From contig CABJAV010000016.1 of assembly GCA_902363675.1 (NCBI GenBank), forward strand, positions 9,536-73,535: a stretch of 64,000 nucleotides of DNA, read 5' to 3'. Origin of the DNA: Lachnospiraceae bacterium. GTDB taxonomy: Bacteria; Bacillota; Clostridia; Lachnospirales; Lachnospiraceae. Position 1 is the stretch's first letter; each line of letters begins with the position of its first letter. The notes under the pieces were generated by a model. It made no database searches. It saw only the letters and a program-made list of their open reading frames with translations, and was not told the DNA's origin. Shown piece after piece: positions 33,068-42,400 of this stretch. Both the position numbers and the translations under genes were made by a program.

Positions 33068-34804
33068 ATGAACTGTGACGAAATAATCAAATCAAATGAT
33101 ACGTATGATATCATCATTGTTACAGAAGCATTGGAGAGAATCATTGAGGTGGAGCCGGATTGCATACAGAAAATCAATGATTCTTATGCATTTTATTATT
33201 ACAACAGAACAAGGGTACCGCCGCTTAGTATAGAGACCTATACCTACTCTGCGATTCCAAAATGTCTTGGACTTTTGGACACGACAGCGTTAGAAGAAAG
33301 TGGAATTATTCAGGTACAGAATCAATCAGCCCTGTCTCTTCGTGGACAGGGCGTTCTTGTTGGCTTTATTGATACGGGAATCGCCTATGAAAACAATTGC
33401 TTTCGCAACCCGGACGGAAGCACCCGCATCCGGGCAATCTGGGACCAAACCGGAAAGCCGGTGGAAAATGCTGAAAGTGTCAATGTAGTGGATGTTCCGC
33501 CGGAAGGATTTGTCTATGGTGTAGAGTATACGAAAGAACGGATCAATCAGGCCCTGCAAAGTGAAAATCCAATGGAACTTGTACCGCAACGGGACGAAAA
33601 CGGGCATGGAACCATGCTTGCAAGCATTGCCTGCGGCAGCGAGGATGTAAATGCGAATTTTATCGGCGCAGCACCACTTGCGGACATTGTGTGTGTGAAA
33701 TTAAAACCGGCAAAACAGTATTTGCGGGATTTTTATTATATTCCCGATGGAATTGCGGTCTATCAGGAAAATGATGTGATGGCAGGCATTGCGTATCTGG
33801 AATCCATGGCACGGAAATTGCAGCAGCCTCTGGTCATCTGTCTGGGAGTGGGTACGAACAATGGGGGCCATTCCGGAGAAAGTCCATTGTGTGAATATAT
33901 GAATGATATCGGAGCACTTTGGAGACGTTGCATCGTTGTGGCATCTGGAAACGAGGCAAATGCCAGACATCATTTCTGGGGAACAAACAATGAACCGCAA
34001 ATCGGACAGAATAGTGGCAGTTCCAATGAAAATGCCACGGCGGTAGAAGTGGATGTGGAGGAGAATATGCCGGGCTTTTATCTGGAATTGTGGGCGAGTG
34101 CGCCGGAATTGTTTTCTATCTCCATCCGTTCCCCTTCCGGAAATATATTTCTCCAGAGTACAACACGGATCGAAGGACATCAGGAATATTATTTTGTATT
34201 GGAAAATACAAAAGTGGAAATTGATTACCGGACCGTTGGACACACGCGTGGCGATCAGTTGATCTTTGTACGTTTTGACCGGGCTGCGCGAGGAATCTGG
34301 ACGATTTATGTGTATCCGGACACGACAATCACCGGAAATTTTCATGTGTGGCTGCCGATGACGGGAATGCTCCCGTCGGATGTGATTTTCCTGCGCCCAA
34401 ATCCGGACATTACGCTTACGGTTCCATCCGCTGCGGAAATCCCGGTTACGGTTGGCGGCTATCAGACAGCCGATGGCAGTCTGTACGTAAATTCCGGGCG
34501 GGGCTATTCGACGAATGATATTGTGAAACCGGATTTTGTGGCACCGGCAGTGGGAATTCCGGCAGTCGGTACACGGGGAAATTATGTGACAATGACCGGA
34601 ACGAGTGCGGCGGCAGCGATTGCTGCGGGTGCCTGTGCACAAATGATGGAATGGGGGGAAGTAAGAAACAATTATTCTTTAAATTCGGTGGAGATTGGAA
34701 ACCTGCTTATCCGGGGATGCAAAAGAAGTGATGACCGGACATATCCGAACACTTCCTGGGGGTATGGAAAGATGAATATTTATCAGTCATTTGTTCTTTT
34801 TTGA
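33068..34804 (+). CDS. S8 subtilisin-family protease, Csp-like
   Basis: The 578-residue protein has an intact triad: Asp in FIDTGIAY (about residue 101), His in NGHGTMLASIACG (about 179) and Ser in TGTSAAAAI (about 512), with a beta-rich insertion (about 330-460) as in clostridial CspA/B/C. No signal peptide. In Clostridium, Csp proteases cleave pro-SleC to start spore cortex breakdown; a SleC-like gene lies at 54844 in this window. Alternatively it is a vegetative intracellular subtilase. It follows the GH42 gene by 21 bp without a terminator. Confidence 0.85.
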   Translation: MNCDEIIKSNDTYDIIIVTEALERIIEVEPDCIQKINDSYAFYYYNRTRVPPLSIETYTYSAIPKCLGLLDTTALEESGIIQVQNQSALSLRGQGVLVGFIDTGIAYENNCFRNPDGSTRIRAIWDQTGKPVENAESVNVVDVPPEGFVYGVEYTKERINQALQSENPMELVPQRDENGHGTMLASIACGSEDVNANFIGAAPLADIVCVKLKPAKQYLRDFYYIPDGIAVYQENDVMAGIAYLESMARKLQQPLVICLGVGTNNGGHSGESPLCEYMNDIGALWRRCIVVASGNEANARHHFWGTNNEPQIGQNSGSSNENATAVEVDVEENMPGFYLELWASAPELFSISIRSPSGNIFLQSTTRIEGHQEYYFVLENTKVEIDYRTVGHTRGDQLIFVRFDRAARGIWTIYVYPDTTITGNFHVWLPMTGMLPSDVIFLRPNPDITLTVPSAAEIPVTVGGYQTADGSLYVNSGRGYSTNDIVKPDFVAPAVGIPAVGTRGNYVTMTGTSAAAAIAAGACAQMMEWGEVRNNYSLNSVEIGNLLIRGCKRSDDRTYPNTSWGYGKMNIYQSFVLF

Positions 34805-34805
34805 A

Positions 34806-34869
34806 TTGGCATAAAAAGGGGCTTTCGGGTATAATAAATAGGAGGGATTACCAACGAGGGATTACCAAC
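34806..34869 (+). promoter_or_regulatory. promoter with tandem 14-bp repeat at the start region
   Basis: TTGGCA (34806-34811), 18-bp spacer and TATAAT (34830-34835). Two perfect head-to-tail copies of GAGGGATTACCAAC (34842-34855 and 34856-34869) begin where transcription should start and end 16 nt before the start codon of the next gene. Confidence 0.6.
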
Positions 34870-34885
34870 ACGTGGAGGAAAAAAT

Positions 34886-35992
34886 ATGGCAAATATCATG
34901 GATTATCTGGAATGGAGAGGGGATTTGACCTTTGCACAGTCTCCGTTCAATGAAGTAGACAATTTGATACTTTCGGAACTTGTTTATGTAGAGTTTGCAG
35001 GAATTGTTCCTTCGCCGGGGAAGGGGAGCATTACGTTAGAAGAAGCGAACACCGCTTTTTTTTCAACGCATACGGATGAGGAGATCAATGCCAGAGTTTC
35101 CAGTACGAAAGTAGCTGCTTTTATGATGCGTGAGATGGCAAAAACCAACCGATTCGGAAAAATAAAACTGTCCGCTTATATCAATGATATCCGGGTGGAA
35201 GAACAGTCACAGTTCTGCGCGATGGTTGTGGAACTTGGGGACGGACTGTGTAATGTTGTATACAGCGGGACAGATAATACCATTGTCGGATGGAAAGAGG
35301 ATTTTAATATGAGTTTTCTTTCGGAGACACCGGGACAGCTCAAAGCGGTTGCATACCTTGAAAATGTGGCAGAACATACGGATGCGCGCCTGCGTCTTAT
35401 GGGACATTCCAAGGGGGGCAATCTGGCGGTATATGCGGCAATTCACGCAAACTGTGGAATTTCCAGAAAAATTGACATTATATACAGCAACGACGGGCCG
35501 GGCTTTACCGAGTCGATGATCGATCTGGAAAGTTATCGGAATATTCTGCCGCGCATTCACACGATTATACCGGAATCTTCTATTGTCGGAATGCTGTTTC
35601 AGCATGAGGAAGAATATGAGGTCGTGGCAAGCACAGGAAACGGGGCCGGACAGCATGATATCATGAGCTGGGAAGTGATGGGGCCGGCACTGATGCATCT
35701 GAATAAAGTAAATGAGAAAGCGATTCTTCTGGATAAGACATTAAAATCCTGGATTTATGGAATGGATGAAGCCCAGCGGGAAAACTTTGTGGACACATTG
35801 TTCGGCATATTGGATGAGGCAGATATCCGGACGGTCGATGATCTGGCAAACATGAATCCGGCAAAATTTGTAGAGCTGATCCGGCTTGGAACTACGCTCG
35901 AAAAAGGTAATCAGCAGATGCTAAGAGACAGTATGCGACAGTTCTGGGAACAAAGTACCAATACGCTGAAAAACGTGATTTTCAAGAAATAA
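34886..35992 (+). CDS. DUF2974 alpha/beta-hydrolase-like protein (Mbeg1-like)
   Basis: The 368-residue protein begins ANIMDYLEWRGDLTFAQSPF, the signature start of DUF2974 proteins, and carries a lipase-type nucleophile elbow GHSKGGNLA (about residues 172-180) after a VVYSGTD motif. No signal peptide. The family is common in Firmicutes and presumed to be an esterase or lipase; the substrate is unknown. GGAGG precedes the ATG. Confidence 0.85.
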   Translation: MANIMDYLEWRGDLTFAQSPFNEVDNLILSELVYVEFAGIVPSPGKGSITLEEANTAFFSTHTDEEINARVSSTKVAAFMMREMAKTNRFGKIKLSAYINDIRVEEQSQFCAMVVELGDGLCNVVYSGTDNTIVGWKEDFNMSFLSETPGQLKAVAYLENVAEHTDARLRLMGHSKGGNLAVYAAIHANCGISRKIDIIYSNDGPGFTESMIDLESYRNILPRIHTIIPESSIVGMLFQHEEEYEVVASTGNGAGQHDIMSWEVMGPALMHLNKVNEKAILLDKTLKSWIYGMDEAQRENFVDTLFGILDEADIRTVDDLANMNPAKFVELIRLGTTLEKGNQQMLRDSMRQFWEQSTNTLKNVIFKK

Positions 35993-36122
35993 TAGAATAT
36001 AAAAATTTTATGAAAAGCTTTTTTTTGTGTTGCAAGTAGGCTATAATGAAATCTATTGAGAAACACATGTGCGAAGACAAAGATGACGGAGCATATGTAC
36101 AACAGAGAATGGAGAGTGAAAC

Positions 36123-37463
36123 ATGGCAAAAAGAGAAGAACAATTAGCAAACTATGCAGCACAGAAGAAAGCTTTATGCGTTGAGAATGACACAATATCT
36201 GACAGCCTGTTCCAAGAATATGGAGTTAACCGGGGGCTTCGTGATATCAATGGTAAGGGAGTACTTACCGGATTAACCAATATCTCTAAGATCGTTTCTT
36301 TTAAAGAGGACGAAAATGGAAAAACGGTTCCGTGTGATGGAGAGCTCTGGTACCGTGGATATAATGTAAAGACACTGATCAATTCGATTGGAAAAGACGA
36401 GTTTGGATTTGAGGATGCAACGTATCTTCTTTTATTCGGTGAACTGCCAGATAAGCAGGAACTGAAGGAGTTTTGTCAGGTTCTCGGAGAGAGCAGAACA
36501 CTTCCTACGAATTTTACAAGAGACGTAATCATGAAAGCACCTTCAAAGGACATCATGAACTCTATGACAAGAAGTATTCTGACACTTGCAGCGTATGATC
36601 CGGACACCAGTGTACAGACGATTGAGAACAATATCCGTCAGAGTATTCAGCTGATTGCAAACTTCCCGATGCTTGCAGTCTATGGATATCATGCATATAA
36701 TCATTATGAGAACGACAAGAGTATGTATATTCACAGACCGGATCCAAGTCTGTCGACAGCGGAGAACTTTCTGCGCATGCTTCGTGCGGATAAGAAATAT
36801 ACGAAACTGGAGGCACAGGTACTCGATGTCGCATTGATGCTTCACATGGAGCACGGAGGTGGTAACAACAGTACGTTTACAACGCGTGTCGTTACTTCGG
36901 CAGGTACGGATACCTACTCTGCAATTGCAGCTGCAATGTCATCCCTGAAGGGACCAAAGCACGGTGGTGCGAACATTAAAGTAATGGAGATGATGAACGA
37001 CATCCGTACTAATGTAAAAGACTGGGCGGATCGTGATGAAGTACGTGCATATCTGGCACGGATGCTCGATGGAGAAGTCTTTGATCATAAGGGACTTATT
37101 TATGGTATGGGTCATGCCGTATATTCCCTTTCCGATCCAAGAGAGCGCATCTTCAAATCCTATGTAGAGCATCTTGCAGTGGCAAAGGAGCGCCAAAAAG
37201 ATATGCTTCTTTACAATACGATCGAAGAACTGGCACCGGAACTGATCGCTGAGAAACGTCATATTTTCAAGGGTGTCAGCCCGAATGTGGATTTCTACAG
37301 TGGATTTGTATATGAGATGCTTGGCATTCCGGTAGAGTTATATACACCATTGTTCGCAATCGCAAGAATTACCGGATGGAGCGCGCACCGACTGGAAGAA
37401 ATCGTTGGCATGAACAAGATTATTCGTCCGGCTTACAAGAGTGTAATGATTGAAAAACAATAA
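36123..37463 (+). CDS. gltA: citrate synthase
   Basis: The 446-residue enzyme condenses oxaloacetate and acetyl-CoA to citrate. It has the family segments LWYRGYNVKTLI, HMEHGGGNNSTF (first active His), GPKHGGANIKVMEMM, GMGHAVYSLSDPRERI (second His) and a C-terminal Arg region (GWSAHRLEEI). It lies 17 nt ahead of argJ, and proC follows, so citrate-derived glutamate would feed arginine and proline synthesis. A TATAAT at 36042-36047 is the likely -10 box. Confidence 0.95.
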   Translation: MAKREEQLANYAAQKKALCVENDTISDSLFQEYGVNRGLRDINGKGVLTGLTNISKIVSFKEDENGKTVPCDGELWYRGYNVKTLINSIGKDEFGFEDATYLLLFGELPDKQELKEFCQVLGESRTLPTNFTRDVIMKAPSKDIMNSMTRSILTLAAYDPDTSVQTIENNIRQSIQLIANFPMLAVYGYHAYNHYENDKSMYIHRPDPSLSTAENFLRMLRADKKYTKLEAQVLDVALMLHMEHGGGNNSTFTTRVVTSAGTDTYSAIAAAMSSLKGPKHGGANIKVMEMMNDIRTNVKDWADRDEVRAYLARMLDGEVFDHKGLIYGMGHAVYSLSDPRERIFKSYVEHLAVAKERQKDMLLYNTIEELAPELIAEKRHIFKGVSPNVDFYSGFVYEMLGIPVELYTPLFAIARITGWSAHRLEEIVGMNKIIRPAYKSVMIEKQ

Positions 37464-37480
37464 TTAAAGAGGATAAAAAA

Positions 37481-38713
37481 ATGGAAAATGTAATGAAACA
37501 GGTAGAGGGCGGCGTATGTGCTGCAAAAGGATTTTCTGCAAACGGATTGAACTGTGGATTAAATCCAAACAAGGAAAAAAATGATCTGGCACTGCTCTAT
37601 TCAGAAAAAATGTGCAATGCTGCGGCAGTTTATACGACAAACAAAGTAAAAGGAGCGCCTATTCTTGTGACAAAGAAGAATCTGGCAGCCAGCGGCAACC
37701 ATGCACAGGCAGTCATCGCCAACAGTAAGAATGCCAACACCTGTAACGCAGATGGAGAAGAAAAAGCGGCAAAGATGTGTGCACTTGCAGCTGAGCAGCT
37801 TGGCATTTCAGCAGACAATATGATTGTTGCTTCCACAGGTGTCATCGGTCAGGTGCTTCCAATTGAACCAATCGAGACACACATTGAGCAGCTTGCAAAG
37901 GGACTTGCTCCGGAGCACCATGATCGCGCAGCCAACGCAATCATGACAACCGATACATTTCCAAAGGAATATGCAGTGACATTTACTGCAGGAGGGAAGA
38001 AATGCACAATTGGTGGTATGGCAAAAGGAAGTGGAATGATTCATCCGAATATGGCAACGACACTGAATTTTGTGACAACCGATGCTGCTATTTCTACGGA
38101 TCTGATTCAGAAAGCATTATCTGAAATCGTAAAGGTTACATACAACTGTCTGAGCATCGATGGTGATACCTCTACCAACGATATGGTATGTATTCTGGCA
38201 AACGGACTTGCTGGCAATGAAGAGATTACAACTGAGGGAGAGGACTACAAGGCTTTTTCCGACGCATTATATCAGGTGCTGATGTCTCTTACAAAGATGC
38301 TCGCAAAAGACGGCGAGGGTGCCAGCAAGATGTTAGAGTGCACCTGTGCAGGTGCGCCGGATCAGGACACCGCAATCATCGTGGCAAAGAGTGTAATCCG
38401 TTCTCCATTGTTTAAATGTGCGATGTTTGGAGAAGATGCTAACTGGGGAAGAATCCTCTGCGCAATCGGATATGCTGAGGCGGAATTTGATATTGACAAA
38501 GTGGCCGTAGATCTGGCTTCTGCCAAGGGAACGATTGCTGTATGCCGTGACGGTTCCGGCGTGGAATTTTCAGAAGAAAAGGCAAAGGAAGTGCTCGGCG
38601 AGGATGAGATTTACATCAACATTAATCTGCATCAGGGAGATGCCAGCGCTAAGGCATGGGGATGTGATCTCACTTACGATTATGTAAAAATCAACGGAGA
38701 CTATCGTTCATAA
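37481..38713 (+). CDS. argJ: bifunctional ornithine/glutamate N-acetyltransferase
   Basis: The 410-residue protein starts with GGVCAAKGFSANGL and has the self-cleavage region GSGMIHPNMATTLNF, where the Thr becomes the N-terminal nucleophile of the beta chain. It moves the acetyl group from N-acetylornithine to glutamate, recycling acetyl in arginine synthesis, and may also use acetyl-CoA. It is 17 nt after gltA and 24 nt before proC. No other arg genes are in the window. Confidence 0.95.
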   Translation: MENVMKQVEGGVCAAKGFSANGLNCGLNPNKEKNDLALLYSEKMCNAAAVYTTNKVKGAPILVTKKNLAASGNHAQAVIANSKNANTCNADGEEKAAKMCALAAEQLGISADNMIVASTGVIGQVLPIEPIETHIEQLAKGLAPEHHDRAANAIMTTDTFPKEYAVTFTAGGKKCTIGGMAKGSGMIHPNMATTLNFVTTDAAISTDLIQKALSEIVKVTYNCLSIDGDTSTNDMVCILANGLAGNEEITTEGEDYKAFSDALYQVLMSLTKMLAKDGEGASKMLECTCAGAPDQDTAIIVAKSVIRSPLFKCAMFGEDANWGRILCAIGYAEAEFDIDKVAVDLASAKGTIAVCRDGSGVEFSEEKAKEVLGEDEIYININLHQGDASAKAWGCDLTYDYVKINGDYRS

Positions 38714-38737
38714 TATACAGACAGCAGGAGGCATAAA

Positions 38738-39538
38738 ATGAGTAAAAAGATTGGTTTTATCGGATGTGGAAATATGGGTACGGCAATGATGCAGGGGATT
38801 TTGGATTCCGGCAAATGCCAGCCTGAAGAAATGATGATTTCCTGTCGTACACAGGCTACATTGGATGAAAAGAAAGCGGCATTTGGCGTGCAGATAAGTA
38901 CAAATAATCGCGATGTTGCTTCTTTTGCAGAGATTTTATTTGTGGCAGTAAAACCACAGTTTTATGCGGAGGTATTAAATGAGATCAAAGATCTTCTGAC
39001 CGATGAGCAGATCATTGTTTCTATTGCACCGGGCAAGACGTTAGACTGGTTTACAGAACAGTTCGGACGAGAACTAAAAGTCATCCGTACGATGCCAAAT
39101 ACCCCGGCCATGGTAAAAGAAGGCATGATGGGTATGTGCATTGGAAGTAAAGTGACAGAGGAAGATGTCGCCCTGGTTCGTGATATCTGCGAAGGATTTT
39201 CTCAGACAGAAGTGATTCCGGAGCATCTGATGGATGTAGTGACTGCTGTCAGCGGCAGTTCACCGGCGTATGTGTTTATGTTCATTGAGGCCATGGCAGA
39301 TGCAGCAGTAGCAGGAGGCATGCCAAGACAGCAGGCATATAAATTTGCAGCACAGGCAGTGCTCGGAAGTGCCAAGATGGTATTAGAGACAGGTATGCAT
39401 CCGGGAGAACTCAAGGATATGGTATGTTCACCGGCAGGTACAACGATTCAGGCGGTTCGTGTGCTCGAGGAGAGGGGCATGCGAAGCAGCGTGATCGAAG
39501 CAATGATGAAATGTCTGGATATTTCCAGAAATATGTAA
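38738..39538 (+). CDS. proC: pyrroline-5-carboxylate reductase
   Basis: The 266-residue enzyme has the N-terminal dinucleotide motif GFIGCGNMGTAM and the conserved RTMPNTPAMVKEGM, TAVSGSSPAYVFMFIEAM and HPGELKDMVCSPAGTTI segments. It reduces pyrroline-5-carboxylate to proline with NAD(P)H. AGGAGG precedes the ATG. It is the third gene of the gltA-argJ-proC set. Confidence 0.96.
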   Translation: MSKKIGFIGCGNMGTAMMQGILDSGKCQPEEMMISCRTQATLDEKKAAFGVQISTNNRDVASFAEILFVAVKPQFYAEVLNEIKDLLTDEQIIVSIAPGKTLDWFTEQFGRELKVIRTMPNTPAMVKEGMMGMCIGSKVTEEDVALVRDICEGFSQTEVIPEHLMDVVTAVSGSSPAYVFMFIEAMADAAVAGGMPRQQAYKFAAQAVLGSAKMVLETGMHPGELKDMVCSPAGTTIQAVRVLEERGMRSSVIEAMMKCLDISRNM

Positions 39539-39584
39539 TGATTAAAGGGTCAAAAGGTATCATGTAATTTATAAAGAGAGATAA

Positions 39585-39609
39585 CGGCAACAATTTTGAT
39601 TTGTTACCG
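39585..39609 (+). promoter_or_regulatory. inverted repeat upstream of feoAB
   Basis: CGGCAACAA (39585-39593) and TTGTTACCG (39601-39609) form an imperfect dyad with a 7-nt centre, 25 bp before the feoAB start. It may be an operator for a metal-dependent repressor or an mRNA hairpin. It does not clearly match a Fur box. Confidence 0.35.
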
Positions 39610-39633
39610 GGAGAGAATACACTAGGATAAAAT

Positions 39634-41979
39634 ATGAATTTAGCAGAATTAAAAGAGGGACAGCGTGCCGTACTCACCGATATCGGTGGGGAAGGCGCGC
39701 TGCGTCAGCATTTTTTAGATATGGGGCTGATTCCCGGAACAGTTGTAACTTATGTGAAGGCTGCTCCGATGGGAGACCCGATTGAGTATCGCATATGGGA
39801 TTATGAACTTACCCTTCGCATGTCGGAGGCAAAGCAGATAAGAATTGCAAAAGTAGAGGCAGACAAACAGAAGGAACAAAAGCAGAAGAGCCGGAATACG
39901 AAGGTATCGCTTCATCCGGGCCTTGGCGAGATGGGAATCTATCACGTAAAGCAACGTGGGGAAACTATCGAAAAAGGAGAACTGCTGACTTTTGGACTTG
40001 CAGGAAACCAGAACTGTGGCAAGACAACATTGTTCAATCAGCTTACAGGTTCCAATCAACATGTTGGAAATTTCCCGGGCGTAACCGTAGACCGCAAAGA
40101 TGGTCCGATACGCAAGCAGGAAAACACGCTGGTTACAGACTTGCCGGGTATTTATTCGATGTCTCCGTATACGAGTGAGGAGATTGTCAGCCGGGAGTTC
40201 TTCCTGAACAATCGTCCGCGAGGAATTATCAATATTGTGGATGCAACGAACATCGAGAGAAACTTATATCTGACGTTACAGCTGATTGAACTGGATATTC
40301 CTATGGTTTTAGCACTTAATATGATGGATGAGGTAAGGGATAATGGAGGCACCATTGATATTAACCTGCTGGAAAGTACATTGGGCATTCCGGTTGTGCC
40401 GATTTCAGCGGCAAAGAATGAAGGTATTGACGAGCTGGTGGAACATGCAGTGCATGTTGCACGTTATAGAGAACGTCCGGGTCGTATGGACTTCTGCGAT
40501 GCGGATGGTGCAGATGGTGGTGCCATGCATCGATGCATTCACTCAATTATGCACCTGATTGAGGACCATACCCATAAGTACAAGATACCTACACGCTTTG
40601 CAGCCAGCAAGCTGGTCGAGGGTGATAAGCTGGTGGAGGATGCGCTGCATCTGGACCAGAATGAAAAGGAAATGATTGAGCATATTATCTGCCAGATGGA
40701 AGCAGAAAGTGGCATGGATCGTCAGGCGGCACTTGCCAATATGCGTTTTACATTCATTCATAAAGTATGTGCGGCGACGGTTGTAAAACCACATGAGAGC
40801 AAGGAGCACATAAGGAGCCAGAAAATCGACCGGATCGTAACCGGAAAATATACCGCATTGCCATTTTTTGCAGGCATTATGATATTGATCTTTTATCTCA
40901 CCTTTGGTCTGATCGGAAAATGGTTATCGGATCTGCTGGATATTGGTATCGCAGCATTTACCGACTGGGTAGATCATTTGCTTACAATCGGCCATGTCAA
41001 TACGGTGGTGCATTCACTGGTAATCGATGGTATTTTTGCCGGTGTGGGAAGCGTGCTTAGCTTTTTACCGATTATTGTGACGCTGTTTTTCTTCCTTTCG
41101 TTGCTGGAAGACAGTGGATATATGGCGCGTGTGGCATTTGTGATGGATAAATTGCTGCGTAAAATTGGTTTGTCCGGAAGAAGTTTTGTCCCGATGATTA
41201 TCGGGTTCGGATGTTCCGTTCCTGCAATTATGGCAACGAGAACACTTCCGTCGGAAAGAGACCGAAAGATGACGGTATTGCTGACACCGTTTATGAGCTG
41301 TTCGGCAAAGATGCCGATTTATGGTTTCCTTGCCGCTGCCTTTTTCCCTGGACACAGTGCTATTGTGATGATTTTATTATATTTTACAGGTATTCTTACC
41401 GGAATTTTGTTTGCCTGTATTTTGGATCATACAACATTTCGCGGGGAACCGGTTCCGTTTGTTATGGAGTTACCGAATTATCGTTTTCCGAGTGCGAAGA
41501 GTGTGGGAAGACTGATCTGGGATAAGGCAAAGGATTTTCTGACGAGAGCCTTTACGATTATTTTCCTTGCCACAATCATCATCTGGTTCCTGCAGAGTTT
41601 TGATCTGCATTTGAACCTGGTAGATAATTCACAGAACAGTATTCTGGCGGCAATCGGAAGTCTGATCGCACCAATCTTTGCACCGCTCGGATTTGCAGAT
41701 TGGAGAATTTCGACAGCATTGATTACCGGATTTATGGCAAAGGAAAGCGTAGTAAGTACTTTGACCATTCTTTCGGCAGTGAATGTGCTGACTCCATTTA
41801 CCGCGGCAGTATTTCTTGTATTTACACTTTTGTATACACCATGTGTAGCAGCTATCGCTTCCGTAAAACGTGAGCTTGGGGGCAAATGGGCTGTGTTTGT
41901 TGTTGTGATACAGTGTGTGATTGCGTGGCTGGTTGCGTTTGCAGTACATCTGGCAGGTATGGGATTCGGTCTGGGGTAG
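39634..41979 (+). CDS. feoB: FeoA-FeoB fusion, ferrous iron transporter
   Basis: The 781-residue protein begins with a FeoA-type SH3 domain (about residues 1-75: AELKEGQRAVLTDIGGE, HFLDMGLIPG), a charged linker, then the FeoB G-domain (G1 GNQNCGKTTLFNQL about 125-138, G3 DLPGIYS, G4 NMMDE) and about ten membrane segments with the CSVPAIMATR and MSCSAKMPIYGF gating Cys motifs. It imports Fe2+ across the cytoplasmic membrane. FeoA and FeoB are usually separate; fusion occurs in some anaerobes. No ribosome site stronger than AGGAT is seen. Confidence 0.94.
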   Translation: MNLAELKEGQRAVLTDIGGEGALRQHFLDMGLIPGTVVTYVKAAPMGDPIEYRIWDYELTLRMSEAKQIRIAKVEADKQKEQKQKSRNTKVSLHPGLGEMGIYHVKQRGETIEKGELLTFGLAGNQNCGKTTLFNQLTGSNQHVGNFPGVTVDRKDGPIRKQENTLVTDLPGIYSMSPYTSEEIVSREFFLNNRPRGIINIVDATNIERNLYLTLQLIELDIPMVLALNMMDEVRDNGGTIDINLLESTLGIPVVPISAAKNEGIDELVEHAVHVARYRERPGRMDFCDADGADGGAMHRCIHSIMHLIEDHTHKYKIPTRFAASKLVEGDKLVEDALHLDQNEKEMIEHIICQMEAESGMDRQAALANMRFTFIHKVCAATVVKPHESKEHIRSQKIDRIVTGKYTALPFFAGIMILIFYLTFGLIGKWLSDLLDIGIAAFTDWVDHLLTIGHVNTVVHSLVIDGIFAGVGSVLSFLPIIVTLFFFLSLLEDSGYMARVAFVMDKLLRKIGLSGRSFVPMIIGFGCSVPAIMATRTLPSERDRKMTVLLTPFMSCSAKMPIYGFLAAAFFPGHSAIVMILLYFTGILTGILFACILDHTTFRGEPVPFVMELPNYRFPSAKSVGRLIWDKAKDFLTRAFTIIFLATIIIWFLQSFDLHLNLVDNSQNSILAAIGSLIAPIFAPLGFADWRISTALITGFMAKESVVSTLTILSAVNVLTPFTAAVFLVFTLLYTPCVAAIASVKRELGGKWAVFVVVIQCVIAWLVAFAVHLAGMGFGLG

Positions 41980-42101
41980 AAAGAAACTCGGGACTTGCTT
42001 TTTTCAGGTGATATGTGTAAAATAAATTTAGATTTTGTGTTCAATGGTGGGGTCGGAATCGATACCTGCAGTGAATATAATACATAAGTAGGAGAGATAA
42101 A

Positions 42102-42356
42102 ATGAGTCAGGCAAAAGTAGAACAATATAAGAAAGATAAAGCCAATCGTAAGAAAACAATGAAAAAAGAAAAGATGCAGCGTATTGCTGGCCGCATCTGT
42201 GCATGTGCAATTCTTGTAGTAATTGTTGGATGGGCTGGTTATACCGGATATCAGTATTATGAACAGAATCGCCCAACGAAGACGATTTACGCAGATACAA
42301 ATGCAATTAGTGACTATGTGAAAGGATTAGATTCCACAGAGACTAAGTCTGAATAA
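42102..42356 (+). CDS. small single-pass membrane protein of unknown function
   Basis: The 84-residue protein has a very basic N-terminus (KKDKANRKKTMKKEKMQR), one hydrophobic helix (about residues 31-50, ICACAILVVIVGWAGYTGY) and a short outer tail. AGGAGAG precedes the ATG and a TATAAT lies at 42076-42081. It stands alone between feoAB and a convergent gene. I recognise no family. Confidence 0.65.
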   Translation: MSQAKVEQYKKDKANRKKTMKKEKMQRIAGRICACAILVVIVGWAGYTGYQYYEQNRPTKTIYADTNAISDYVKGLDSTETKSE

Positions 42357-42369
42357 TTCCGATTACAGG

Positions 42370-42400
42370 AAGGCATCGCCTAGCTGGGCGATGCCTTTTC
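42370..42400. terminator. bidirectional terminator between convergent genes
   Basis: AAGGCATCGCC (42370-42380) and GGCGATGCCTT (42387-42397) form an 11-bp stem with T runs usable on the plus strand. The stop codon of the minus-strand gene lies inside it (42380-42382). Confidence 0.8.

Noticed and set aside
33701..34642. 313-codon open frame on the minus strand
   Set aside because: It lies wholly opposite the subtilase gene, has low-complexity His/Arg/Ile composition and no ribosome site. It is a shadow of the real gene.
41478..42125. 215-codon minus-strand frame
   Set aside because: Antisense to the membrane part of feoB and the next leader, with shadow composition.
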